From assembly GCA_028864885.1 (NCBI GenBank), contig JAGWLR010000019.1, positions 1 through 48,384 on the forward strand: a DNA stretch of 48,384 nt, given 5' to 3'. The translations under genes and the position numbers were made by a program. The DNA is from Burkholderiales bacterium (GTDB taxonomy: Bacteria; Pseudomonadota; Gammaproteobacteria; Burkholderiales; Burkholderiaceae_C). Positions 32,519 through 40,880 of the stretch are shown in pieces. Below the pieces are notes generated by a model. The model was not told the DNA's origin, did no database searches, and worked only from the letters and a program-made list of their open reading frames with translations. How positions within the stretch are numbered: the stretch's first letter is position 1; each line of letters begins with the position of its first letter.

Positions 32519-33910
32519 TAACTGTCCTGCCACCCCCAGGTGGTCCCAATCAGGCAGCGTCGCAACCAGCTCGTTGTCAGGGATACCGAACCAAGAGCCC
32601 AAGGCCCGTGCATAGGCCTGCGTAGACAGGCTGGGCAACAGCACACCATTGCTCAATTGATCCGGGCTGTCGGGAAACTCGTTGTCGTGGTGACTCTTCA
32701 TCGCGTACGCGGGAAACCGCCCCAGGACTCTGCCCCCGCGTACCGCTCCGCCCATCACGAAGTGATGCCCGCCCCAGCCGTGGTCTGTACCATCTCCGTT
32801 GCTGGTGAACGTACGACCAAAGTCTGAGGCAGTGAACGTGGTGACTCGGTCAATCAGGTTCAACTCCCCCAGCACCGAGTCGAATGTGCAAAGGGCCTCG
32901 TCAAGTTGCTGCATCAAACGCAGATGGCGTTGGTTCTGTCGATCATGGGTGTCGAATCCATACAGGCTGACGAAGAATAGCTGACGCTTGATGCCAAGCT
33001 CTTTCTGGATGCTTGCCATCCGGGCCACCGTCTGCAATTGCATCGAAAGCGGATTGCTTGGGTTGAAGCTCGAAAATGGGGCTTTGGTTGAGCCGGGTAA
33101 CTTGTCGGCCAGGATGCCTTGGGCATCCATGGCCAGTTGGTTCATGGCACACCAATCTTGGGCCATCACATGCGACAGCGTGCTCGTGCTGAGCAACTCA
33201 TCGAGCACACGCGCTACCTGATCAGAGCCATATACCCGTGGCGTCCCCTTCGGATCAAGCATCGTGCCGATGCGCAGGCTACCCTGCTCAGACAATTGAT
33301 AAGGGCGAACTTGTCGGCCTGTCAACCACACAGTCGAGCTGATCGCCGAAACCGCGGTGAACAGACTATTGGCGTTGCGCTGGGCGATCCGGTCAGCCAA
33401 CAAGCCACCCCAACCCAGAGGCGTACCCTCAGGGCCGAAGCTCAGCCAGGTGCTTTGCTGATCGTTGTGCGAAAACAATTTGGCAGGCAAAGGTGCATCG
33501 GGCTGCGCATACTGTGCTTTGGTCAGATTGCTCCGCATGGGCCCGACGTTCGACACGATCGCCAATCGCCGACTGTCATTGAACAAGCGGCTCAACCCTG
33601 ATAGCCCGGGGTTCAAGGCAAACTGCCGTTCGCCCGATGCGTCCAGCACATCCAGATCGTGCACGCCAGTCGGGTCAAGAGCAATCGAGTCGGGATCCTG
33701 ACGTCGCGTCTGGACATAACTCTTCCATGACGGTGCATCCGTTGCCAGGACGGTGTTGTAGGCGTCGTTGCCGCCATGTAGAAACACGCACACCAAGGCC
33801 TTGTAATCGTCACTGCTCTGCGCCCAGGCGCGGCCGTGCAGGGCGAGGGCGCTCAGTGCGCCCAGGCTGCGAAGAAAGAAACGCCGGTCAGGCAATGGAT
33901 GAGCGGGCAT
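32498..33910 (-). CDS. DUF1501 protein, Tat-exported
   Basis: A 470-residue protein. The N-terminus has a twin-arginine signal (PDRRFFLRSLGALSALAL, Arg9-Arg10) ending near WA. The mature part starts with VCVFLHGGNDAYNT, a hallmark of DUF1501, a sulfatase/alkaline-phosphatase-like superfamily fold. Conserved His/Asp clusters occur later (DFGRTFTSNGDGTDHGWGGHHFVMGG), which is the alpha/beta metal-type active site of that fold. No substrate is known for DUF1501. It lies 3 bases after DUF1800, with which it nearly always pairs. Confidence 0.9.
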   Translation of the reverse strand: MPAHPLPDRRFFLRSLGALSALALHGRAWAQSSDDYKALVCVFLHGGNDAYNTVLATDAPSWKSYVQTRRQDPDSIALDPTGVHDLDVLDASGERQFALNPGLSGLSRLFNDSRRLAIVSNVGPMRSNLTKAQYAQPDAPLPAKLFSHNDQQSTWLSFGPEGTPLGWGGLLADRIAQRNANSLFTAVSAISSTVWLTGRQVRPYQLSEQGSLRIGTMLDPKGTPRVYGSDQVARVLDELLSTSTLSHVMAQDWCAMNQLAMDAQGILADKLPGSTKAPFSSFNPSNPLSMQLQTVARMASIQKELGIKRQLFFVSLYGFDTHDRQNQRHLRLMQQLDEALCTFDSVLGELNLIDRVTTFTASDFGRTFTSNGDGTDHGWGGHHFVMGGAVRGGRVLGRFPAYAMKSHHDNEFPDSPDQLSNGVLLPSLSTQAYARALGSWFGIPDNELVATLPDWDHLGVAGQLSGLFKA

Positions 33911-33913
33911 GGT

Positions 33914-35629
33914 TTACCTTTGAATCAGGTATTCCGGCGATGCCACCGCCAACAACAAGGCAGACCACAATCGGTGGCGACGCATGGCCAAGCGTTCTTT
34001 CTCATCTTCGGGATGAAAATCAATGCTCGTGACTGCTTCCAGAATTTTGGCCCGCAGGCCGGTGCTCATCCATCCATAGAACAGCCTGGCATTGATGACA
34101 TCCATCAGCCGCTCGGGGCTATCGGTCAAAAGAAGAAGCGGATCGTCTGGGTGTTGATTGAACCCGAACTGCACGTCTACTGGCCCAGTCTTTTGATCCA
34201 GACCATTCCAGCCCGCGCCTACCTCGATCAAACCACGCATGAAGTTGACATAGCCTGCGGCACTCACAGCCGTTGCGATTTGCATTTCAGGGTTGACCAA
34301 GCCTGCCTCAGCTGCTGCCGTTCCTGGTGGCACATAACCTGGCCTGAAGAAGTTGAACACCGATGGGCTTTTCATGGGCGACTGCGCCAGACCAAAGCCC
34401 GGGTCATCCGTAGGGCGCATCAGATAGTCGCCGCTCATCGACAAGCCCCCGAAAGCCCGCAACAAGGCGGTCACACGCAGAATCGGCTCTCGTACCTTGC
34501 CAAAGGTCTGGCTGGCCTTCGCGACTCGGCTGTCCCGCGCTTCCGGATCCAGCAAGATGGCTTTCACCGTGGCCCCCAGATTTCCCCCTTGATCTAGAAA
34601 CACTTTGGCGACCCGTGCGACGTACGCTGGGCTGGGGTTGGCCGTAACCAGGCGCTGAATCAACTGCTTGCTGATGAACGGAGCTGTGTTGTGGTGAGAC
34701 GCCAAAGTATCCAGCGCCATTCGCAGGCTCTCTTGAGGATTCGGGCTCGATTGGGCGGCAATGGTGACGCCCAAGAAGTGTTTGGCTGAGGTTGAGTGGT
34801 ATTGCGGATAAGGCACCATCGCCATCACATTGCGATCTTCATACGACCGACCAGTGACACCATTGATGCCTTTCAAGAAACATCCCTCATTGCGTGGCTG
34901 AGGGCAATCCCAGCTGAAACCTGTGAATACCTTCGCCAACTCTGACACGTCACGGGCTTGATAGGTTTCAATGGGTTGTCCTGCCGCGTTCAGCTGCCGC
35001 GTACCATCCGGATTCAGTTCATATAGCCCGATCGAAAACAGCTGCATCACCTCACGGGCAAAGTTTTCGTCAGGTACCCGCCCACTGTCCAAATCTTCCT
35101 TTTCATTGTGAAGATGTGACAGGTAGCAACCCATGGCGGGATGCAGCGCGATGTGTTCCAGCAGCTCTCGGTAACGCGAAAACGCCATCGCATCCAGCAT
35201 GTCCAAATAACTGGCCACGGACCTGGCACCCAGGTTATCGCCGCAGTTGTCGGCCAAAGACACGACAAAAATCTCTGACAAAGCAAAGGCCAGGCGTTGT
35301 CTGAGTTGATCGCCTCCGGTCACGGCCATGCGCCAGAAACTGGCGGTCACTTCATTCGTGGTGGCGTGGCTTTTGAGCGGAACGAGGGCGGCATTGCGCT
35401 GATCCCAATAGGCTTGGTGACCCAATGCCGGCAAAGGCTGGCTCAGTTGGTCGTCGATCCAGGCGCTGTAGCCCATGGCCTTGACCTTGGCGATCTCGGC
35501 AGGGGTAGGCCCAAAGGTGGCCTGGGTCAGAAATCGGGCGGCATCTTGTTCATTGATCGCCTGAGAGAATGCCGGCGCAACCCAAAGGGCTGCTATTGCC
35601 AGCATCAGCCATCGCTCAAGCGCGCGCAT
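33914..35629 (-). CDS. DUF1800 exported protein
   Basis: A 571-residue protein. ATG 35629 (MRALERWLMLAI...) is chosen since it gives a Sec signal peptide ending at FSQA; the reading to 35710 would place 27 charged residues ahead of it and bury the neighbour's stop. DUF1800 signatures are DAARFLTQATFGPTPAEI, FWRMAVTGGDQLRQRLAFALSEIFV, and NENFAREVMQLFSIG (as DENFAREVMQLFSIGLYEL). Helical, periplasmic, function unknown. Its start overlaps the pyrophosphorylase end by 14 bases, and its partner DUF1501 gene follows 3 bases later. Confidence 0.9.
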   Translation of the reverse strand: MRALERWLMLAIAALWVAPAFSQAINEQDAARFLTQATFGPTPAEIAKVKAMGYSAWIDDQLSQPLPALGHQAYWDQRNAALVPLKSHATTNEVTASFWRMAVTGGDQLRQRLAFALSEIFVVSLADNCGDNLGARSVASYLDMLDAMAFSRYRELLEHIALHPAMGCYLSHLHNEKEDLDSGRVPDENFAREVMQLFSIGLYELNPDGTRQLNAAGQPIETYQARDVSELAKVFTGFSWDCPQPRNEGCFLKGINGVTGRSYEDRNVMAMVPYPQYHSTSAKHFLGVTIAAQSSPNPQESLRMALDTLASHHNTAPFISKQLIQRLVTANPSPAYVARVAKVFLDQGGNLGATVKAILLDPEARDSRVAKASQTFGKVREPILRVTALLRAFGGLSMSGDYLMRPTDDPGFGLAQSPMKSPSVFNFFRPGYVPPGTAAAEAGLVNPEMQIATAVSAAGYVNFMRGLIEVGAGWNGLDQKTGPVDVQFGFNQHPDDPLLLLTDSPERLMDVINARLFYGWMSTGLRAKILEAVTSIDFHPEDEKERLAMRRHRLWSALLLAVASPEYLIQR

Positions 35630-36719
35630 CGCCCCAACGCAGCGTTGTGCCTTCTTCACCTTGATAGGTGGTTCGGCCATGGCGATCCACCACATACTGA
35701 GGCGATGCAATCACCTCCCACAGTGTGCTGTTGATGTCCATGCGGGTGTAGTCAAACAACACGCTGCGGACCAGCTTGCTGCCATGGCGCATGCAGCAAC
35801 CATTGCCCAACCAGGCGGGCCCCTCAATCACGGCGCCCTCATCAATCTGACAGCCAGAACCGATGTAAACCGGCCCCTTGATTTGCACGCGATCCCAATC
35901 GACTTTGGTGTTCAGCCCCACCCAAACACCAGGCTTGAGCTCTTTGCCAGGCATGTGCATGTCGGCTATCTCGCCTGCCAGAACCCGTTGCAGAACCGTC
36001 CAATAATCAGTCACCTTACCGATGTCGATCCAATGGAAAGGGCGCTTCTGGGCATAGAAGGGCAGCTTGTGCTCCACCAGCATCGGGAACAACTGGCTAC
36101 CGATATCGAACTCCTTGCCCTTTGGAATCATCTCCAGCACAGTAGGTTCAAACAGGTAGATGCCCGTGCTGGCCAGATTCGACAGCGCTTCTTCTGGCTT
36201 CGGCTTTTCCTGAAAAGATTGAACCAGCCCATCGGCGCTGGCAACCACAATGCCGTAATTCTTGACCTGATCCGTTGGCACTTCCAGGGTGATCACACTG
36301 GCCATGGCCTTCTTAGCGTGGTGTTCATTGATGGCAGCCGTCAGGTCCAGGTCGATGATCGCATCACCACAGATCACCAGGGTGGTTTCATCGAAGAAGC
36401 CGCTGAAGTCCTGAATCTTGCGCATGCCCCCAGCTGAACCCAGGGGCCGAGGAACGATCTCGCCGTGCTCGCGAACGCCCTCATACGAGTAGCCGATCTC
36501 GACACCCCAGCGATGGCCATCCCCGAAATAGTTTTCGATCTTCCAGTGGTGGTAGGCCACGTTGATCATGATCTGCGTGACGCCGTGTCGCGCCAGATGC
36601 TCGATCAGGTATTCAAGAACAGGTTTGCCCAGGATGGGGATCATCGGCTTGGGCATGCCCTTGGTCAACGGGCGAATGCGGGTGCCCTGGCCTGCAGCCA
36701 GAATGAGTGCTTTGGTCAT
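35616..36719 (-). CDS. NDP-sugar pyrophosphorylase with left-handed beta-helix tail (copy 2)
   Basis: A 367-residue enzyme of exactly the same length as the copy at 10325-11428, with most motifs identical: LAAGQGTRIRPLT, MVILGKP-type GKPVLEYLIEHLARHGV, GSAGGMRKIQDFSGFFDET, CGDAIIDLD and the C-terminal TLRWGDARA. ATG 36719 (MTKALIL) is chosen by alignment with copy 1. The two appear to be about three-quarters identical in protein but diverged at third codon positions, so the duplication is old. The nucleotide used is not decidable; GDP-mannose or a glucose nucleotide is most likely. It is in the middle of the minus-strand oxidoreductase operon. Confidence 0.9.
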   Translation of the reverse strand: MTKALILAAGQGTRIRPLTKGMPKPMIPILGKPVLEYLIEHLARHGVTQIMINVAYHHWKIENYFGDGHRWGVEIGYSYEGVREHGEIVPRPLGSAGGMRKIQDFSGFFDETTLVICGDAIIDLDLTAAINEHHAKKAMASVITLEVPTDQVKNYGIVVASADGLVQSFQEKPKPEEALSNLASTGIYLFEPTVLEMIPKGKEFDIGSQLFPMLVEHKLPFYAQKRPFHWIDIGKVTDYWTVLQRVLAGEIADMHMPGKELKPGVWVGLNTKVDWDRVQIKGPVYIGSGCQIDEGAVIEGPAWLGNGCCMRHGSKLVRSVLFDYTRMDINSTLWEVIASPQYVVDRHGRTTYQGEEGTTLRWGDARA

Positions 36720-36839
36720 GGTGGAACGAGCTGAATGGCGCAATTAAGACACGGCCATGTTTCAGGCTGGTGTCAATTCATTGCGATAGGTGCGGGTTCG
36801 GGAAGAAAAGTTCCCACGGGCTATGGCACCCGGTCCGTA

Positions 36840-37052
36840 TCAAACTTCGGTCAAGTAGCTGGCGATCAATCCGGTCGCGGCCAAGCCGATGACGCCTGGA
36901 CCAAACCACATGAAAAACATGACCAGGCCCGAGCACAACCAAAAAATCAATAATCCGATTGCCAGTCCCCATCGTCTTTGAACAGCGGGGATCAACCAAG
37001 GCAAAGCCAACGAGACAGGCGCCAGGATCAGGGCCAATAACCAACGGCTCAT
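36840..37052 (-). CDS. small two-TM membrane protein
   Basis: A 70-residue, very hydrophobic protein with two predicted TM segments (residues about 5-22 and 28-62, possibly three short ones) and a short charged loop (VQRRWG). Its ATG (37052-37050) overlaps the GMC oxidoreductase stop by 4 bases, a firm sign that it is translated. It may be a subunit or stabiliser of the dehydrogenase complex. I do not recognise a family. A 120-base gap with the weak inverted repeat GGGAA-GAAAAG-TTCCC (36800-36815) separates it from the next gene. Confidence 0.7.
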   Translation of the reverse strand: MSRWLLALILAPVSLALPWLIPAVQRRWGLAIGLLIFWLCSGLVMFFMWFGPGVIGLAATGLIASYLTEV

Positions 37053-38623
37053 GTGCTCTTTCCTAGACGGGTCAAATGGTTAGCCAGGCGAATCGCGAAC
37101 GCCATGATGATCATGGTGGGAACCGTATGCCCACCGTTGGTGAAGACCCCGCTGCTTGCAACAAACAGATTGTCGGTGCCGTGCACCTTCAAATCGGGAT
37201 CAACGACCCCATCCTTGGCATTCGCGCTCATTCGGGTCGTGCCGATGTGATGCCGATTCCCCATCACCAAGGTCCGAATCGCTTCTGGGGTCAAAGGCGG
37301 GGCTACGAACGTGCCCATCTTCAGGCGTGTCAACTCTTTGATCAGGTAGCTTTGACCGACCGCATAGGTTTTGTAGTCCAGATCGGTGAACTGCCAGTTC
37401 AAGATGACCTTGCGACACCCCAGTGCATCACGCTGCTGGCTCAGCGTGACCCGAGATTCAGGATTGGGTGCTTGTTCGATGCGGTGATCCAGATCAAACG
37501 CATCAAATTGATCGGGCTGGATGTTCCACCGAGACAGCAGATATTGGTAGGTGCTGGGCAGGTCTCCGACGATACGTCCTAAGGCGCGCAAGGCCTTGGC
37601 ATCAGCCGGCTTCCAAAAGCCTTCTTTGATGTCTTCTGCTGCGAAGTGTGTCTTCTCGTAATCGTAGGCAGGCAGAAAGCGGCAGTAGTAGTCAAGCACG
37701 CGTTCGCGATGCATTACTTCGGGGCTTAGCCCGATGTTCAAGTTGCGGAACACTTGGTGTGCATTACCGCCGTTATAGATGCTCGGAAAGTTCTTATTGG
37801 GAATAAACCGACCCGAAATCATCTTCGGGTGTTCCATGAAGTAGCGACCCACATGGTCGTGCGCGTTGCCGATCCCACCTTTGACGACGTCGTCCGAGTC
37901 GAGCAGCAAGCGCGCATTTTCGATGCCGTGGGCAGCCAGCACATACCACCGTGCTTTGACCTGAAAGGGCTTTTTATCCAGGGCTTGTACCTTCAGGGAT
38001 TCCACCTGTGTGCCTGAGGCATTCATGTTGATGTGGGTGACGTTGGCGTGCAGCAAAACCTGTAGGTTGCGTTGCTGCCGGAGGTTATCGCGCCAATATT
38101 TGCCTTGTCGAACACGCTCTGTGAGTTGATAGACCTGGGTCACCAATTCAGTGGATCGCCTGTCTGGCAAATCATTCAAATTCACCCCTAACTGTTTGGC
38201 CTGGTATTCAAGGGAGAACCCCTCCATCTTGAGTCCCAGGTCATGTGCCGCCTTGGCGATATAGGGGTTCAGATCCTGTTCATTGATCGGCCATGCCGGT
38301 ACGCCCAGTTCGGGGCGCCCTGCAAACGCATTTTGTGTATAGGGGCGACAAAATCCAGCCCAGTGATTCGTTGTGCCGCCAAAGTACCGCAGGCGGCAAG
38401 CAGTCAAATCGTAGTAATTGATCCCACGCACCTCGCCCTGAAAAAGGGCTTGCGTGCGTGCCTCCAGATCCAGATTGCCGGATTCGAGCAGTAGCACATT
38501 CAGGTTCGATTGCGCCAAAGATCGAGCCAACGTGATGCCTGCAGCACCAGCTCCGACGATGCAGATGTCCGTGGTGAGCGGGGTTTCAAACGATTGCGCT
38601 TGCGCGTCGACAAACTCGCTCAT
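37049..38623 (-). CDS. GMC-type FAD-dependent oxidoreductase
   Basis: A 524-residue flavoprotein. ATG 38623 (MSEFVDAQ) overlaps the previous gene's stop. FAD motif DICIVGAGAAGITLARSLA is at about 20-40. The C-terminal GMC region has GNRHHIGTTRMSANAKDGVVDPDLKV split over two motifs, with the catalytic His in HHIGTTRM and the dehydrogenase-type NGGHTVPTMIIMA near the end. No signal peptide is present: this class (gluconate, fructose and sorbitol dehydrogenases) is exported by piggy-backing on a Tat-signal small subunit, and such a subunit is encoded just upstream. Electrons would go to the cytochrome c two genes upstream. The sugar substrate is unknown. Confidence 0.92.
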   Translation of the reverse strand: MSEFVDAQAQSFETPLTTDICIVGAGAAGITLARSLAQSNLNVLLLESGNLDLEARTQALFQGEVRGINYYDLTACRLRYFGGTTNHWAGFCRPYTQNAFAGRPELGVPAWPINEQDLNPYIAKAAHDLGLKMEGFSLEYQAKQLGVNLNDLPDRRSTELVTQVYQLTERVRQGKYWRDNLRQQRNLQVLLHANVTHINMNASGTQVESLKVQALDKKPFQVKARWYVLAAHGIENARLLLDSDDVVKGGIGNAHDHVGRYFMEHPKMISGRFIPNKNFPSIYNGGNAHQVFRNLNIGLSPEVMHRERVLDYYCRFLPAYDYEKTHFAAEDIKEGFWKPADAKALRALGRIVGDLPSTYQYLLSRWNIQPDQFDAFDLDHRIEQAPNPESRVTLSQQRDALGCRKVILNWQFTDLDYKTYAVGQSYLIKELTRLKMGTFVAPPLTPEAIRTLVMGNRHHIGTTRMSANAKDGVVDPDLKVHGTDNLFVASSGVFTNGGHTVPTMIIMAFAIRLANHLTRLGKST

Positions 38624-38988
38624 GTGGCTGACCACTCCATAGAACTCAGCGAGGTCAGGATGCCGATTTGGGTTTCAGTAAACGTGAGGCCTTGCACAAA
38701 GTGAACTCGCTGCACAGCCAGGTCATCGGCATGAAGCAACTTCACCAGGCTCAGCCATTCGTCCGTACTTTGCTGTGCGCCAGTTGAGCGCATGTGCTCA
38801 TTCAGGCGCGTCAGCGCGGCGCGACACACCTGCGCCGGCAAGATAGACGTGACCTTTTCTGCCAGTTGAGACAGGTCGGCTGGCGCTATGTCAGACATGG
38901 CAGATGCCTGCTCAGTCAACAGGCTTGCAGCGGCCGCTCCCAATGTGCCTGCCCAGGAGCGCTGAAGAAACGTTCTGCGCGAGTTCAT
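38620..38988 (-). CDS. Tat-exported small subunit of a GMC dehydrogenase (gluconate 2-dehydrogenase subunit 3-like)
   Basis: A 122-residue protein. MNSRRTFLQRSWAGTLGAAAA is a twin-arginine signal (Arg4-Arg5 with FLQ), cut near ASA. The mature 90 residues are helical with a single Cys in AQVCRAAL. Such gamma subunits escort a folded FAD subunit through the Tat pore. It is shorter than typical family members (about 150-200 residues). It starts 4 bases after the cytochrome stop and overlaps the GMC start by 4 bases (ATGA). The assignment rests on signal, size and neighbours rather than a strong motif. Confidence 0.82.
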   Translation of the reverse strand: MNSRRTFLQRSWAGTLGAAAASLLTEQASAMSDIAPADLSQLAEKVTSILPAQVCRAALTRLNEHMRSTGAQQSTDEWLSLVKLLHADDLAVQRVHFVQGLTFTETQIGILTSLSSMEWSAT

Positions 38989-38992
38989 CTTG

Positions 38993-39409
38993 TCAGCTTT
39001 TGCTATTCAAAAAGGCCACGATGGCGCGAACCTCTTCTGGTGGCCATCCTCGCACAGTCATTTTGGTGCCAGGAGCATAGGCCTGTGGGTTTGACAGGAA
39101 TTGGGTCAGACGCTCTGAGGTCCAGGTGCCTTTGAGTTGCTTGATCGCCAATGAATAAGGGTAATCGGACACATCGCCAACCGGACGCCCAATCAAATCC
39201 ACCAGATGCGGCCCGACAAAGTTGGCCTTCTGATCCAGATAGTGGCAGGCGGTGCAGTTGTCTGATAAGTGCTGTCCACGCAAAACCAAGGCTTCATCAA
39301 ACTGACTGACGCGTTGCTGACTGCGTTGGTAAACCACATTGATCAATACATATGCCGCACACAGACCGAGCGCGCCAAAAAACAGGGGAGTTTTCTTCTG
39401 GCTCATCAA
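38993..39409 (-). CDS. membrane-anchored monohaem cytochrome c
   Basis: A 138-residue protein. A single N-terminal TM (about 8-27) follows a KK-rich start and is probably uncleaved. Haem c is bound by CTACH (Cys52, Cys55, His56) and the distal ligand is the Met in TKMTVRG. The PHLVDLIGRPVG segment is typical of small c-type cytochromes. As first gene of the minus operon (cyt c, Tat subunit, GMC), it is the predicted electron acceptor, feeding a quinone or terminal oxidase. The ATG at 39409 or 39406 is uncertain by one codon. Confidence 0.92.
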   Translation of the reverse strand: MMSQKKTPLFFGALGLCAAYVLINVVYQRSQQRVSQFDEALVLRGQHLSDNCTACHYLDQKANFVGPHLVDLIGRPVGDVSDYPYSLAIKQLKGTWTSERLTQFLSNPQAYAPGTKMTVRGWPPEEVRAIVAFLNSKS

Positions 39410-39474
39410 TTGAGTAGGCGCCTTGAACGTGAAATTAGCGAATCAGTCTAGCAGCTAGGTATCATCCGCTGGCA

Positions 39475-40866
39475 ATGAAAATCGACAAAATTCTAGCCAT
39501 GGCCGCTTACGCGGTCCAAGCATTTGCCACCCTGGGTCTGGTCTTCGTGGTCAGCCGTCTTTTGCCGGGGGGCGAGTATGGCCGCTATTCACTGATTGTG
39601 GCCTCTGCTCAAAGCGTTTCGGTCTTGGCGTTCGAGTGGGTGCGGTTGGCAGCTTCACGCTTTTGCGCCAATTTGGGAAATGAAGACAGCCGGCAGCGCA
39701 AGGACACCATCCAAGCGGCCTTCATGGGTTCAGCGCTGATCCTCTCTGTTCTGGCGGTGTTATCGGCGATCTCAGCGTTCCTGCCAGCTGAGGAAGTTCT
39801 TTTGGGATGGGCCATTGCTTTGCTGATTGGCCTCACTGATCTGTTGCTCGTGTTTCTGCGGGTGCAGGGTAGTTTCAATGAGTTTGCCGTCTTGCAGATG
39901 GTGCGGGCATTTGCTTTGCTGGCATGTTCTATTGCCGGAGCGTACTTCGGGCAGTCGGCCTACCACGCGCTGATGGGGCTCACCTCTGGTTATGTGGCTT
40001 CTCTATTGGTGTACATCGTGGCAGCACCCAAGTGGTGGCGGTGGCGCCCCAAACATGTGCAGATGCCGCTGTTCAAGCAGATGGCTGTTTATGGCCTTTC
40101 GGTTGCGGCCGCATCCAATATTCACCTGCAAGTGCCGTTGTTTATCCGGTGGGTCGGAAAGGCGTTTCTGCCCGCCGATGGCTTTGCAGGACTTTCTTTG
40201 GCCATGGACATCTTGCAGAAGCCGTTTGCCCTGGTGACATCAGCTGTGGGGGGCGTGTTGACCCCGGGGGTCATCGTCGAATTTGAGCAAGGCCAGAATC
40301 CGCGGGCGCCTAAACTTAAACAGATTTACGAAGTCCAGCTTTGGTGCGTACTTTTGCTCTTAGGCGGGGCCATCGCTTTTTTGCCGGATCTCGCTGATCT
40401 GGTCATCAAGCCTCATCTGCGCAATTGGGTTGTGCAGTTTGGCCCGCCAATCGCCATCATTTTTGCTGCGCACACCCTGATTCAAACAACCATTTCAATC
40501 CCTGGGCACCTGCTGCATTGGGGGCGCCGGCTTATTGCCAATGCGGTAGTCGAATTGGCTTGCTTTGGGTTCTTGATGGGAGCCGCCCTTTACGTCGAAG
40601 CAATCAGGCCCTATTTCTGGCTGTGGTTTGGCGTGGTGGCCGTTGTGCTCAGTCTCTTATATGCGTTGCCGTTGGTATTGAAGGTCCCTTGTAGACGGCC
40701 TGTTGAAGCCCTCTACATAGGGGGGGCGACAGCCATTTCTCTGGCGGCGCTGCGCTTGGCTGAGACACACTCTGATTTGAGCTTCATGTTTTTCAAGGCG
40801 CTCGCAGCGCTCGTCTTTTGCGTGGTTGGCCTCGGGTTATATCGGCCCTTCTATCGAAAGCAATGA
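39475..40866 (+). CDS. Wzx-type polysaccharide flippase (copy 2)
   Basis: A 463-residue protein with about 12-14 TM segments and a MATE/Wzx (polysaccharide biosynthesis) pattern: FVVSRLLPGGEYGRYSLIVASAQSV in the first loop, and GFAGLSLAMDILQKPFALVTSAVGG. It is unlike copy 1 (23597) in sequence, so it is not a recent duplicate and may serve a different lipid-linked unit. It is divergent from the cytochrome c, with a 65-base gap, and the GT at 40881 follows after 14 bases. A run of seven G (40720-40726) lies near its C-terminus. Confidence 0.88.
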   Translation: MKIDKILAMAAYAVQAFATLGLVFVVSRLLPGGEYGRYSLIVASAQSVSVLAFEWVRLAASRFCANLGNEDSRQRKDTIQAAFMGSALILSVLAVLSAISAFLPAEEVLLGWAIALLIGLTDLLLVFLRVQGSFNEFAVLQMVRAFALLACSIAGAYFGQSAYHALMGLTSGYVASLLVYIVAAPKWWRWRPKHVQMPLFKQMAVYGLSVAAASNIHLQVPLFIRWVGKAFLPADGFAGLSLAMDILQKPFALVTSAVGGVLTPGVIVEFEQGQNPRAPKLKQIYEVQLWCVLLLLGGAIAFLPDLADLVIKPHLRNWVVQFGPPIAIIFAAHTLIQTTISIPGHLLHWGRRLIANAVVELACFGFLMGAALYVEAIRPYFWLWFGVVAVVLSLLYALPLVLKVPCRRPVEALYIGGATAISLAALRLAETHSDLSFMFFKALAALVFCVVGLGLYRPFYRKQ

Positions 40867-40880
40867 TCAATCGAATGTGA

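Noticed and set aside
35661-36437. 258-codon plus-strand frame over the second pyrophosphorylase
   Set aside because: The same kind of shadow is present at 10493-11041 over copy 1, showing it follows from the conserved enzyme on the other strand.
36800-36815. Inverted repeat GGGAA-GAAAAG-TTCCC as a terminator
   Set aside because: Only five pairs, no T-run on either strand; likely chance.
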